IMG/VR virus record: IMGVR_UViG_3300009103_000168
Span: 1-22,500 of that record
Reading direction: 5' to 3' (one strand)
Source of the DNA: a virus
Length of the DNA: 22,500 nucleotides
In this document: in pieces, positions 1 through 9,378 of the stretch
Position numbering within the stretch: position 1 is the stretch's first letter
Layout of the letters: every line of letters begins with the position of its first letter
Translations under genes and position numbers: made by a program
Notes under the pieces: generated by a model
What the model saw: only the letters and a program-made list of their open reading frames with translations
Database searches by the model: none
What the model was told of the DNA's origin: nothing

Positions 1-2338
1 AAAACCCCTGAACCACCGAGTGCTGCTCAAAGCCACGATACAATCTGACCGGTGTGGAAATCTCATTCGTCGAAAGATCGAACCTTTGTGCCGGCAGATA
101 GGGATTTAAAAAAGGACCCCACGAGTTGTTTTGCGTTACCGTAAAACTCTCGCCGCCAAACAAATGTGCGCTACACTCTCTGATAAAATGCTGAACGGAA
201 ATCGATGAATAGCCGGGAGCCACGAACCGCTCAGAAAAGAACTTCAAAAAGGAGGACAGGGAGATTGGAAAGTCGCCCAAGTTATACGCTACCTTCACCA
301 ACTGATCCTCTGGGTTGGAGCCGCGTGGCTTTCCGCTTTTAGGATATGTTGTATAATAAAAATCACCCAACATTAATGAATCTGTCTCGGCGGCGGTCTT
401 GCTCTCGTCACCGTTCTCAACAGAGCCCATGTTCGCGTAATAATTATTCATGACAATATCCATCAAGTCTCCAAAATAAAAATAATATACGCGCTTGTTG
501 TTCATTCCCTCGTCGGTCTGCACAAGCCGGTTCAAAACACCACCAGCCCCAGAGCTTATGTCAACATCGTGAGGCGGCTTGGCCATCATCTTCTTGACGA
601 GTTCATCAAGAGTATCGTCATCGATTTGATAGGAAAGGTGATCGTCCGGTCGCGCGACGCCTCGGTAACCTGCGGAGTTTGACTCAATTTTGTGTCCAAC
701 AATTTGCTGGGCAGAATCAAAACCGGATTTGGCATCGCTAAATTTCTTCCAAGCACCGTCAGGGGTCCTAGCCTTGTGAGTTGCCAGAGAAATTTCCTCT
801 GGTGTAAACTCAATGTAATGTAGCCTGTTGGAGAAAAACAAGTCCCTCAAGAGAGAGGCGTATCGTTCTTCGCGCTCAGCGGTGTTCATCGGATGACTCT
901 TAGATTCTTGAAGCTGGCTTCGAAGCCTGAGTATGTCTGCAAGAATTTTTTCCTCGTCGGTCCTCAGCTTGTTCATTTCTTCAGACAAGCCTTCCGACGC
1001 AGTTTTAATCTTGCTTTTCAAGCGGCTGCCAATCCTATCCGACCCGAACAAATGACCCCATCCGCCCGCGTTCATGCCAACATACCCGTTTGAAAACATA
1101 TCCTCGATATCGAACCCCGACTTCTGACTGTCCCATCCAAGCCCAGCGATGCCGCCATATGTCTTCCAATCCACATAAGCTGCTTCAAGCGCGGCTCGAT
1201 CATTAGGATCGTTCGGATCTAGATCGGGTGGAGGTCGAAATCCGTTATTCACCATGATATTGAAAGTGATTGGATCATCTTTTAGTTGAGCCTGCTCTAG
1301 AGCCTTCTGCTCCTTAAAGGCTTCATCGCGTGCCTGCTGCATTGCCTGCACTCTCTCGGTTCTAAGTTTTTTTGCTCGGTCTTGAAGCGTCTTACGCTCG
1401 TCTAGTTTGGCTTCAAGGTCTTTTCGGATCTGATCTTCTTTATCAATTACGCCTTGACTAGCTTTAAGAGAGTTACGCGGCAAAATATCCGCTCGGGCGT
1501 TAGCGTTGAAGCCTGTGAGATCTCTCGTTTGTAATAGCGGCAAATACTTGGTTTTTAACTGAACGCTGCCGTTTTCTTCAATTTGAAACTGAACGTCGTG
1601 AGGCTCGCCGAGGTGCCAAGTAAACTGAGTGTCTTTAATCGTGTTCCTGATCATACGACCCATGGGATCTGAAAATATATCCCCCATTGCTGACGGGGGC
1701 TCATTCCACCCAAGCGTCATTGACAGGTTCCACAGCGTCTCGGCGGTGCCATTTGTTCTAATCATTGCTGCGTCAGTCGGAATTAAATCTAAAAACCCGA
1801 TGCCCTCCCGTTGGTGTCCAATAAAAGTTTTCATCGAGTCAAATTCAAAAGCCACTTCCACAACAGTAGTTTGAAAATTTGCGTCTGATGCCACATATTT
1901 TGATTCGACATTTATGCTCTTAACGCCTGCACCAGCCATGGACGTCCCCACTGGAGAGAACATTTCGCTAGGCGTCTCAAAAGTTTTAAACTGGAGAGGA
2001 ACTTCCACGGGCAATTCCGGGCCTGCAAGAGATCGCGCGAAAGGAGTCGGCACCTTAGATAGCCTGATCTTTGGGAGCATTGCTGCTGCCTGAGCAGCGT
2101 TTACATGTGCAAGAGCTTGAATCGCCGTGTGGTCGACCTGTAGCGCACTCACTGATTGAATATCACCACGACCCCCCCCCCAATTGCCAATTCGTAAAAA
2201 AGACTTGGAGGCGTCACCGTCGGGGCCCTGTATTCGATGCTTGACGAACGCTGGTAGGTGCGCTATTAAAAGAGACTGCTCCCAGCTAGAGTCAGTGATG
2301 GCTAATTTTAGCCGCTCGTCCTTCTTGCCCTTTCCCAT
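1..2338 (-). CDS. Large baseplate-region structural protein, 5' part only (runs off left edge)
   Basis: An uninterrupted reading frame of 779 codons begins at ATG 2338 and is still open at the left edge; I translated every line and found no stop. The start sits one base after the stop of the gp53-like gene, with a GGGA seven bases upstream, which suggests translational coupling. I do not recognise a named family. A middle section (about residues 110-190) has the look of a beta-rich tail domain containing 'AGAGVKSINVESKY'. Two highly charged, probably coiled-coil stretches follow at about residues 293-354 and 433-481, and the last 250 residues are mixed alpha/beta. A run of ten G on the coding strand lies at about residues 53-56. 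Position directly after tube-initiator-like and LysM proteins argues for a baseplate or tail-tip part; this is inference from context. Reality of the gene is near certain, function is not. Confidence 0.85.
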   Translation of the reverse strand, partial: MGKGKKDERLKLAITDSSWEQSLLIAHLPAFVKHRIQGPDGDASKSFLRIGNWGGGRGDIQSVSALQVDHTAIQALAHVNAAQAAAMLPKIRLSKVPTPFARSLAGPELPVEVPLQFKTFETPSEMFSPVGTSMAGAGVKSINVESKYVASDANFQTTVVEVAFEFDSMKTFIGHQREGIGFLDLIPTDAAMIRTNGTAETLWNLSMTLGWNEPPSAMGDIFSDPMGRMIRNTIKDTQFTWHLGEPHDVQFQIEENGSVQLKTKYLPLLQTRDLTGFNANARADILPRNSLKASQGVIDKEDQIRKDLEAKLDERKTLQDRAKKLRTERVQAMQQARDEAFKEQKALEQAQLKDDPITFNIMVNNGFRPPPDLDPNDPNDRAALEAAYVDWKTYGGIAGLGWDSQKSGFDIEDMFSNGYVGMNAGGWGHLFGSDRIGSRLKSKIKTASEGLSEEMNKLRTDEEKILADILRLRSQLQESKSHPMNTAEREERYASLLRDLFFSNRLHYIEFTPEEISLATHKARTPDGAWKKFSDAKSGFDSAQQIVGHKIESNSAGYRGVARPDDHLSYQIDDDTLDELVKKMMAKPPHDVDISSGAGGVLNRLVQTDEGMNNKRVYYFYFGDLMDIVMNNYYANMGSVENGDESKTAAETDSLMLGDFYYTTYPKSGKPRGSNPEDQLVKVAYNLGDFPISLSSFLKFFSERFVAPGYSSISVQHFIRECSAHLFGGESFTVTQNNSWGPFLNPYLPAQRFDLSTNEISTPVRLYRGFEQHSVVQGF

Positions 2339-2339
2339 G

Positions 2340-2681
2340 CTAGTATCCCAAGCACGAAAGAGCAGCAGCCACTGGTGTTGGAATAAGTATTACGTCACCA
2401 TTCTCAACATAACTCTCGGTCGGTCTCTGGTTCCACTCGGCAATTACCCACCAATATCGTGCATCGTTATAATACCTATCTGCCAGCTTCCAGTACCGAT
2501 CTGCCTGCTTCCAAGTGTGAAAAACATTGTTCACGCTCCTCATGAGCCTGCGGTTGTAACCCGCCAGTCTCCTAGTCTTGTGCTGAACAATATAAGCCTT
2601 TCTTCTATTCTCTAGGAGATCTTCGAACTCCTCAAGATCATTAGCGACTTTTGAAACAAATTTATATCTAGAAACTGCCAT
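2340..2681 (-). CDS. gp53-like baseplate wedge protein with LysM-type segment
   Basis: The product is 113 residues. The second half has the usual order of small LysM-type baseplate proteins: an aromatic-rich 'DARYWWVIAEWNQRPTE' segment at about residues 72-88 followed by 'GDVILIPTP' at about 94-102. In T4, gp53 is the wedge protein that joins neighbouring wedges into the hexagonal baseplate and carries a LysM-like fold; here the same role is inferred. The first half is basic and helical ('ENRRKAYIVQHKTRRLAGYNRR'-like charge pattern). An AGGTGG ribosome site lies ten bases before the ATG. It follows the tube-initiator-like gene by 23 bases and is coupled to the large gene downstream. T4 gp53 is longer (196 residues), so this may be a shortened form or a general LysM tail protein such as those of P2-type phages. 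Confidence 0.65.
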   Translation of the reverse strand: MAVSRYKFVSKVANDLEEFEDLLENRRKAYIVQHKTRRLAGYNRRLMRSVNNVFHTWKQADRYWKLADRYYNDARYWWVIAEWNQRPTESYVENGDVILIPTPVAAALSCLGY

Positions 2682-2704
2682 CTTGCGTAATCCACCTCAT
2701 GCGC

Positions 2705-3634
2705 CTACATGCCTATGGTTCCGCCGCCGAAGCCGCCCTCGGGCGTCAACAAGGCATCCAAAAGACCGCGCTTAACTTCGTCAACAATCGTGCGCCCTTT
2801 GGTAACTTTCAACCCTCTTTGAAGCTGATTAACCTCCATCAAGTCAGGAGGCATCGTGTCTACGATTGCTTGCGAGTTATAGGGGAAGCCCTTGCCAGAG
2901 GGCGACCACTCGTTGTCTTGATTCCAGCCCAAAACATGTTGATGCAGAACATGAAAGCTTACCGAAAAATCATATTTTTGAGGCAAATAAATTGCGCCTT
3001 GGATTGGAGGCGTGCCGGGGGGGGCTTTTGCCCAGTCCGGTAGATTACCTTCCTCGGTGAGATACTGGTGCCCTCTAGTATCTATGGCGTCCAGCCCCAT
3101 TGAGTGAAACCACTGAGCATCCATGTCTGGTGCCATCTCAAATCCGTCAATCCAGCCAACAAGTTGTCCTCCGTTGGCTCCATCTTGAATCAAGTTTCCC
3201 ATGCGAATTCCAATAATCGGAGCACCATCTATTAACAGAGCGTTGCCTCCTGCAACGGACGGATTTTCCGACATCCTGTACGAAGGATATAAAAACCTCG
3301 CCAACTGCTGAAACTTGTTAAGATTCACCGCAGCCTCGCCGGGACCGTCGGCGACGACGGAGAGTTCAAAATCAATAGTCCTGTTCGTTGATTTAAACTT
3401 AGCAACGGAATCCATTCTTCCATAATATTCCGTCTCGTCCCAACTCGATCTATAACTATCCGAAAAATTAGTTACAATTGCCGGAAACGAAACCGACTTA
3501 CCCGAAACCCTTGATGTGAACTCTACTTGAAATTGATTAAATAAACCAGCATGTTTAGCGTGGGTATATGAACCTGCCTGTCCGCCCGCCAAACCGGGCT
3601 CAAAAGGTGAAGAATATTTGTCTTTCAAAGGCAT
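2705..3634 (-). CDS. Tail-tube initiator / baseplate protein, gp48/gp54-like
   Basis: The 309-residue product has the features of tube-fold baseplate proteins that follow the tape measure gene in T4-type phages: an N-terminal loop region rich in Gly/Pro, 'FPAIVTNFSDSYRSSW' near residue 50, a strand pair around 'IDFELSVVADGP' near 90, 'FLYPSY' near 115, and the late 'GWIDGFEMAPDMDAQWF' segment near 165-180. T4 gp48 and gp54 sit on the hub, fix the tape measure end and start tube polymerisation; that role is inferred from this resemblance and from the position right after the tape measure gene. AGGAGG lies eight bases before the ATG. A variant of the repeated upstream element occurs at 3654-3661. 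Only one such gene is visible where T4 has two, so the partner may be off-window or replaced. An eight-C run lies inside the gene at 3017-3024. Confidence 0.6.
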   Translation of the reverse strand: MPLKDKYSSPFEPGLAGGQAGSYTHAKHAGLFNQFQVEFTSRVSGKSVSFPAIVTNFSDSYRSSWDETEYYGRMDSVAKFKSTNRTIDFELSVVADGPGEAAVNLNKFQQLARFLYPSYRMSENPSVAGGNALLIDGAPIIGIRMGNLIQDGANGGQLVGWIDGFEMAPDMDAQWFHSMGLDAIDTRGHQYLTEEGNLPDWAKAPPGTPPIQGAIYLPQKYDFSVSFHVLHQHVLGWNQDNEWSPSGKGFPYNSQAIVDTMPPDLMEVNQLQRGLKVTKGRTIVDEVKRGLLDALLTPEGGFGGGTIGM

Positions 3635-3653
3635 CTTGAAATCCTCCTATTAG

Positions 3654-3661
3654 TATATAGT
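3654..3661 (-). promoter_or_regulatory. Degenerate copy of the repeated upstream element
   Basis: The coding strand reads ACTATATA, 19 bases before the ATG of the tube-initiator-like gene. It matches the first six and part of the last bases of ACTATTTATA found exactly at four other gene starts. Assignment is weak because the site is short and AT-rich. Confidence 0.3.
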
Positions 3662-3695
3662 TTTATATTTCTTTTTTAAGCTCAAACAAGAGCCA

Positions 3696-6600
3696 CTACT
3701 TCCAGCGGGTCTTGGGCGACACCTTGGCTGTGTCGATCTTGCCTGTTGCCTTCAAGCCCTCAAGCGCAGCCCTACCAAAGACCTTTCCATCCATAACAAG
3801 CTTCACTTCAGTCTTCTGGGACACATTCTGCTTTATCGTCCCGCCCTTAAAGAACAGGGAGCCCTCGGCGGTGTCGTTAACAAACTTGTTAACATGATCA
3901 GATACCTTTTTCCATTCTATCATGGCGTTTCTAGCCTCCTCAATGGCTATCGCACCTCCGCCGCCTGTGGGCATTTGCACAATTTTGGACAGTGCGCCGG
4001 CAATCATTTCCATTTCACCAGTGGTGACGGTCGCCAACAGACTCTCCATTCCAACGCCAATCTGTGCTATTGCAGCGCCGTGAGATTTTTTAAGATGGCT
4101 GGCATTATAAAAGAACGCAGCCATGCCCAAGTAGAACTGACCAGCAACTGGATCCTGCCCAGCAAGTTTAAGTTGATTGACCGTTTCAATAATGGGATCA
4201 AGCTTCGTCTGGATATCGCCGCGCTCTGTGAACAATACGAATCCTTCCAGCGCTGCCTGATAGCCCTGAAAGTTGTCAATGTCTTTCTGTGAAACCTTAA
4301 AGCCCATGCCAGCAAAATCCGCTGCCTTCTCTTCAATTGTCTTTACTTCACCTTGGTCAACCAAGGCATCCCAGCCGCCGATAGTATCCGACACCGCTTT
4401 CAAGAGCGAATCGGCTGTTAACTCCTGTCCCGAAGCTACAAGCTCCTGTACCTTTGTCGTAGCTTGTGTGGCAATCTCTGCCGAACTCATGGAACCAACG
4501 CGCTTACCTCCAAGAATAGTGTCCTGAACGAAGCCTGCAACATCCCCGCCTACACCCAACATTCCGCCGAGGTTAGCGCTGTCAGACAATACGCCACCGG
4601 CTTGAGCCAACTCATGAACCCGCTCACCTGAAAGTCGTTGTCGTCCAGCTTGAAGCAAAGGCATCCCGGCTTCTTTGCGTCTTGTATTTATACCGCCAAG
4701 CTCCTCGGCATGAATATACGCCCGACCTTCGCCGAGGGTCTCGCCCCCGACGGCTCCAGCGGCTTTCTCTTTGGCGGCTTGAGCGGTTTCAACCAAGAAC
4801 CGCTGAGTTTGCATGTTTTTAAGATTTTGTCGCAGTTCCGCGAGGCGCTTTTTGCGCTTCGGTGTCAGGTCGCCTGCGGCTTCGTAGCGCTTGAGCATGT
4901 TGTAGGTCTGCATCATTTCAGGTGTAAATGCAGATGTAGCCAAGTCAGTCAGTTCAAGCGTATCTTCAAACATCTCCTTTCCAAACGTCGTAAACTCGCT
5001 GGCTCTCTTATTGAGTAGAATCTTCAGCTTCTCTTGAGCCACCATCTTCTTCGACACCATTTCCTTCTCAATATTCGCACGAGATTTAAGAGACTCCCTA
5101 ATCGCAGCGTCCTCGATCTCCTCGTAATTATCTTGAATCGATGGCATATCAACGTCGGACGCCTCATAAATCTTCAGCATTTGATCCGCTCGATTGGCGC
5201 CCCATTCGTCTGCTTTTCTTTTAGCGGCTTCAAGTGCTTCTTGTTCTGCCTGATTAAGTCCGCCGAGGGCTGCAAGCTGTGCATCGACATCGCGAGTTAT
5301 CTCATCGATCTCTTTGCGCTGGTCGTCGAAGGAACCCTTCTGGCGGCTAGCTAATCTTTTGCGCGCGGCGTTCAGTTTTTGTTCGGCGACGAGAATATTA
5401 TCCATCGCCGAAGCTTCATAGCCAGCGCTATCGCCTTCGCGCTTAAAGAGTTGTAGAAGATCTGTCTTGTCGGCGCCTTCAAGATTAACCAATTCGTCGA
5501 GGCGACCCTTCTTTGTCTCAATGCCCTGTGCAAAATCCTCGCCCATGCGTGATCTAATATTGCGAGCGACAGCAGCGCCCCCCATCGTACCTTCGCCAAA
5601 CTCTCGGCGTCCACCGGTACGAGAAATTATATCTGAAACGACTTGTTTATGCACAGCGTTAAGACCGCCATAGCGTCTTTTCTCACCCGCGAGCAAAGTC
5701 TTCATAGTATCAGAACGGGTCGCCTCCCACATTTTCTGATCGACCATTACCTTCTCATGGTAATCTCCCCACTTCCAAATAATTTTTCCAAGCCCATAGA
5801 CCGCAGATGCGATCGTACCGACCGGGAAAGCGAACATTGCAACGGTCGCGACGATATCCGCAATGCCCTCAGTAAGCTTCCAGCCGTCGAACTCTGGACC
5901 GGCAAAAGCGTCATAAATATTCATCGCTCCTTCCAAGGCTCCGAGGAAGACACCCAACGGACCCAAGATCTTGCCTACAACTGTGCCAACCGTGCCAAAC
6001 ATTCTACCGAGTTTGCCGACTTCTTTGGCTCCAGCAGCAACCTCATCGCCAAATTTTGCCATTTCTGCGAGAGCATCGGCGTGGGAAAGGCCTTTGACGC
6101 CCGCTGTTGCAGGGCCTCCGCCGATAATGGTACCACTGGAGGCTGGGATACCCGCGCGGAGTCTCATATACTCGTCCGCCATTCCCGGTGCTATCTTTGC
6201 GCCCTGAAACGCCCTCTGAAAATCAGCCATCGGACCTGCCGCCGACCCGGCACCCCTCACATCACCGACCGTATCCATTGCACCCATAGCCTGTTTAAGA
6301 GCCGCGCGGCGGTGGAAGAAGCCCAGCTTTTTGTATTCAGCGGCGCCGCCTGCCTCTTCGATTAATTTCGCCTCGGCTCTCAATCGAGTCAACTGCTCGA
6401 ACGTGGCGCGCTGATCAGCCATCGTGCGTGCTTCCCTCATGGCAGGTCCGATGCCCTTGAGACCTGCGATCACACCCTGCAACCTACCACCGGGCAAAAA
6501 CTCAGCGCCTTGAAAACCAGCTCTGGCTGCTCGGTACCCTGCGGGAACAGCCTTCATGCTCGCCCATGCCTTCGCACCACCGCTAGCTCCTCGAATGGTG

Positions 6601-8831
6601 TTTGCCGTATGAGCTTGAGCAGCCAAAGAGGCTGGGCTCTGAGCGGCGGCGAGACCGGTACCAGCGGTGGCAGCAGCGTCACCCAAAATCCCCTCCTCAT
6701 CAACTGCCACGGAATTGCCCCTCAAAGGTCCCACAATTCTCACAGCTTGAGCCTTTCTCGCCAAGGCTTCCATTGACGTAGAATCGGTATGCCCCATGAG
6801 AGCACCCCACCCCTTTTTCATTTTTTGGAGGATGCCGCCGCCGCCTCTAAATGCGTCCATGAAGCTGCCTGCACGATCGCGCATGGCGCCGAGAAGCTTG
6901 GGAACGGGACCGAGACTTGTAATGAAGCTGACGCCCAGTGTAGTGACAGCACCCGTAAGGGTTGCGGCAACACCTGCAATCTTAACCAGTCCGCCGCCGA
7001 CGAGTGCAAGAACGGGAATCAAAACAGGACCCCAACCGTCAATTTCTGCCACCCACTTACGCATATTATTTACCAGATCTGGATTGCCGAACTTTTCGCC
7101 AATCCAGTTGATCGCGCCCTCAAATGCGCTAATAAATCCAGTCGCCGCATTAATAAACCACTTCTCGATCTTTCGAATCCAACAAGCCACAAACCTTGAT
7201 GTTGCAGCGACGATCTCCTTGAGCCCCTTCTTCGCGACACGGAGTTTTCTAAAGAATTTGCCTCCAGTAATCTCATTATATTCTTTCAAGACCATGGACC
7301 AGAAGTCCTTTCCGCCTCCGCCACCGGGGGGCTTTGTCCTGCGGAGTGCTTCATTAAATTGCTTCACGGCACCAGTAATATTCTGAACCGAGCGTTGGGC
7401 TTTTTGCACTCTAGTCAAGCCGCCACCCTTGGCACCGCCAAAAAGTTTTTCTGCCTCGCTGATGTCCATCTTCATTTCTTTAGCCATAGCCTTCTTCTGG
7501 TAAACCGTCAGATCGCTCCAGCTTTTACCGGCTTTCTTCAAGCCTTCATTCATTTTATTAGCAAATTCTTCAGGAGACTCATTAGCCGCTTTCATAAGCT
7601 CAACGTTATTATAAACAGCCTTGCCGAGAATCTGGTTCATTTGGGCTGCGCCCCTCGTGGCGTCCTCAAATGTCTCAAAGCCCTTAGCCAGCCCAAGAAC
7701 ATCCTTCAGGTTAAGACCCAGCTCCTTTGTAGCCGCAGCCATTTTTCGGAACCTTACTTCAATATCGCGACCATCCGAAGGAACGGACTTAGCAAACTCT
7801 TCGAAGTCCTCCATGTATTTCGAGATGGGAACACCAAGCTTAACAGCAGAGTTATACATCTTCATCATCGCTTTCGTTGCTTGATCTCCAGTCTTGCCCC
7901 AGCGGGTCATCATTTGATCGAGAATACCTGCCGTCAGATCCGCCTCGACATTGAAAGCCGACATCTTCACAGCCATGGTCGCGAGACCCTTTTGAGTCTT
8001 CGTGCTCATATGCATGAAGCCGGTGACGCCATCCATCAAGGTTCCAACAGCTTTTGCGCCCTCGTCAAATCCAACTTTTAATTTCTTACCTAGTCGACCA
8101 GCCTCCTTAGCCATCTTTGCAAGCCCATCAGTTGCATGACCTGTCATCTTAACAAACTGATGAATATTGGCTCCGCCTCCGCCGCCTTTACTGCCGAATA
8201 ACTTTGTCAAAACGCCCGTCAAAACTTGGAATGCACTTTGCATTATTTTAGTGCCAATCTGTGCGAGAGAAATTTGCTTTGCGAACGCCTTCATGGCATT
8301 AGTCATCGCCTTAATTTTATTTTTGGACTGAATGAACTTTTTGAGCATGGAGTCCTGTTCTTTCCTGAACCCCATTGCGTTTGCCAAGTTTTTACCCCAA
8401 GCTCCCGCCTCCTCTTCGACAAACTTTCGCTGCTGTTCAGCAGCGCTGGCGGACTCCTTCTGAGTGGCGACCTTCTGGCGAAGCTTGGCAATTGATTTAT
8501 CAAGTGCTTCAGGCTCCTCTTGGCGCATCCGCAAAGTTTCTCGTAGCAGCTCCAACTCTTGTTCTTGTGCTGCCGTTCTTATGCCGGTTTGCGCCTCCAA
8601 AGAAGCAATATTTGTCTGAAGAGCCTCCTCAGACTGCAACATAAGATCGACTTGAGCTTTTGTGGTCTCGTAAGCCTGTTGACGTAGCTCAGCCTGCATA
8701 CGAAGAGCAGAATATTGGTCATCCTCTCTGGAGGCTGTGCGATTATTCAGATCGAACAGCTCTTTGGATATAGCAAGACGGTCGCGAAGCATCGCGTTTG
8801 CCTGTTCCATTAATTTAATATTTTCAGCCAT
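3696..8831 (-). CDS. Tape measure protein, 1711 residues
   Basis: This is the longest gene in the window. Tape measure proteins set tail length and are extruded ahead of the DNA. Visible parts: a charged, Glu/Gln-rich coiled-coil region at residues 1-165; a Gly-rich hinge near 215; an alpha-helical section containing 'FETFEDATRGAAQMNQILG' near 380, a pattern I associate with tape measure proteins of large T4-like phages; a second Gly-rich hinge near 500; hydrophobic segments near 598-650 and 945-1020, as expected for membrane insertion; then long helical regions to the C-terminus. T4 gp29 has about 590 residues, so this one is nearly three times longer. AGGA lies nine bases before the ATG, a weaker site than most here. 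The gene follows the gp26-type and frameshift genes and precedes the tube initiator, the usual place for a tape measure gene. Confidence 0.85.
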   Translation of the reverse strand: MAENIKLMEQANAMLRDRLAISKELFDLNNRTASREDDQYSALRMQAELRQQAYETTKAQVDLMLQSEEALQTNIASLEAQTGIRTAAQEQELELLRETLRMRQEEPEALDKSIAKLRQKVATQKESASAAEQQRKFVEEEAGAWGKNLANAMGFRKEQDSMLKKFIQSKNKIKAMTNAMKAFAKQISLAQIGTKIMQSAFQVLTGVLTKLFGSKGGGGGANIHQFVKMTGHATDGLAKMAKEAGRLGKKLKVGFDEGAKAVGTLMDGVTGFMHMSTKTQKGLATMAVKMSAFNVEADLTAGILDQMMTRWGKTGDQATKAMMKMYNSAVKLGVPISKYMEDFEEFAKSVPSDGRDIEVRFRKMAAATKELGLNLKDVLGLAKGFETFEDATRGAAQMNQILGKAVYNNVELMKAANESPEEFANKMNEGLKKAGKSWSDLTVYQKKAMAKEMKMDISEAEKLFGGAKGGGLTRVQKAQRSVQNITGAVKQFNEALRRTKPPGGGGGKDFWSMVLKEYNEITGGKFFRKLRVAKKGLKEIVAATSRFVACWIRKIEKWFINAATGFISAFEGAINWIGEKFGNPDLVNNMRKWVAEIDGWGPVLIPVLALVGGGLVKIAGVAATLTGAVTTLGVSFITSLGPVPKLLGAMRDRAGSFMDAFRGGGGILQKMKKGWGALMGHTDSTSMEALARKAQAVRIVGPLRGNSVAVDEEGILGDAAATAGTGLAAAQSPASLAAQAHTANTIRGASGGAKAWASMKAVPAGYRAARAGFQGAEFLPGGRLQGVIAGLKGIGPAMREARTMADQRATFEQLTRLRAEAKLIEEAGGAAEYKKLGFFHRRAALKQAMGAMDTVGDVRGAGSAAGPMADFQRAFQGAKIAPGMADEYMRLRAGIPASSGTIIGGGPATAGVKGLSHADALAEMAKFGDEVAAGAKEVGKLGRMFGTVGTVVGKILGPLGVFLGALEGAMNIYDAFAGPEFDGWKLTEGIADIVATVAMFAFPVGTIASAVYGLGKIIWKWGDYHEKVMVDQKMWEATRSDTMKTLLAGEKRRYGGLNAVHKQVVSDIISRTGGRREFGEGTMGGAAVARNIRSRMGEDFAQGIETKKGRLDELVNLEGADKTDLLQLFKREGDSAGYEASAMDNILVAEQKLNAARKRLASRQKGSFDDQRKEIDEITRDVDAQLAALGGLNQAEQEALEAAKRKADEWGANRADQMLKIYEASDVDMPSIQDNYEEIEDAAIRESLKSRANIEKEMVSKKMVAQEKLKILLNKRASEFTTFGKEMFEDTLELTDLATSAFTPEMMQTYNMLKRYEAAGDLTPKRKKRLAELRQNLKNMQTQRFLVETAQAAKEKAAGAVGGETLGEGRAYIHAEELGGINTRRKEAGMPLLQAGRQRLSGERVHELAQAGGVLSDSANLGGMLGVGGDVAGFVQDTILGGKRVGSMSSAEIATQATTKVQELVASGQELTADSLLKAVSDTIGGWDALVDQGEVKTIEEKAADFAGMGFKVSQKDIDNFQGYQAALEGFVLFTERGDIQTKLDPIIETVNQLKLAGQDPVAGQFYLGMAAFFYNASHLKKSHGAAIAQIGVGMESLLATVTTGEMEMIAGALSKIVQMPTGGGGAIAIEEARNAMIEWKKVSDHVNKFVNDTAEGSLFFKGGTIKQNVSQKTEVKLVMDGKVFGRAALEGLKATGKIDTAKVSPKTRWK

Positions 8832-8861
8832 CCAAAATAATCCTAAAGGCTATGGTGGAAA

Positions 8862-9278
8862 CTACTCAATGGGCCACTTAATGCCTGTAGAGCTTTCAAA
8901 CCTGCGAACCGCTCTGTCTAGTTGATATTTGGACTGATAGGTGGCAGGATTGTCCAAGCCATATTTTTTAGCGGCTCGTATATAGCGTCGCTCACCCTTA
9001 AAAGCCTTTTCGAACGAGGAAAGTTGATTGCGCGAGCCTTTAAACTTGACTGGAATATTCCAACTCTTCATATCAACTCCCATTGTTGTTTTTAGGAGCC
9101 AATGAGTGATTCCGGCAAAAGCCCCAAACAGGGTTTCATTCAGAACGCCAGCTTTCGCCATATTTAAATCGATCACGATGTGTGTCTTTTCCTGATCGTC
9201 AATGGGACCTCCGCACTCTTCCGTGATACCCTCTGGAAGACCGGCTTCTTTTAAAAATTCATCTAGCTTCATGTTCAT
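8862..9278 (-). CDS. Conserved tail-region protein of unknown function
   Basis: I prefer the ATG at 9278, giving 138 residues, because GGAG lies nine bases upstream, the spacing used by most genes here; an ATG at 9293 would add five residues but has only a poor ribosome site. The protein has a hydrophobic helix around residues 40-60 ('NETLFGAFAGITHWLLKTT'), then a basic middle, and ends with 'YGLDNPATYQSKYQLDRAVRRFESSTGIKWP'-type sequence, a basic helical C-terminal region that I recall from hypothetical proteins of other T4-like marine phages, though I can name no function. It is the first gene after a terminator and a perfect copy of the repeated upstream element, and lies 30 bases before the tape measure gene, so a role in tape measure handling or tail assembly is plausible but only inferred. 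Confidence 0.8.
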   Translation of the reverse strand: MNMKLDEFLKEAGLPEGITEECGGPIDDQEKTHIVIDLNMAKAGVLNETLFGAFAGITHWLLKTTMGVDMKSWNIPVKFKGSRNQLSSFEKAFKGERRYIRAAKKYGLDNPATYQSKYQLDRAVRRFESSTGIKWPIE

Positions 9279-9312
9279 TTTAGCGCACTCCATAAATGCA
9301 TACTACTCTTCT

Positions 9313-9322
9313 TATAAATAGT
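9313..9322 (-). promoter_or_regulatory. Repeated upstream element, exact copy (ACTATTTATA)
   Basis: The coding strand reads ACTATTTATA between the terminator at 9331-9366 and the start of the next gene (34 bases to the preferred ATG). Lying directly downstream of a terminator, this is a good candidate promoter for the tape measure operon. There is no obvious -35 box. Confidence 0.5.
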
Positions 9323-9330
9323 GTTCTCGG

Positions 9331-9366
9331 TAAAAAAGAAAGGGGAACGCAAGCATACGTTCCCCC
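9331..9366 (-). terminator. Rho-independent terminator after the gp26-type / frameshift genes
   Basis: On the coding strand GGGGAACG and CGTTCCCC form an eight-pair stem (9358-9365 with 9342-9349) around an eight-base loop, followed by TTTCTTTTTT. It lies 13 bases beyond the stop of the start-less frame at 9379. Confidence 0.85.
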
Positions 9367-9378
9367 TCAAAAATCACT

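Noticed and set aside
2184-2615. 143-codon plus-strand frame across the gp53-like gene
   Set aside because: Antisense to the gp53-like gene and to the start of the 779-codon gene, both of which have good starts and sensible proteins.
5643-8081. Long plus-strand frames (240 codons each) inside the tape measure gene
   Set aside because: Cys/His/Arg/Ser-rich composition, no ribosome sites, wholly contained in the tape measure gene; typical shadow frames.
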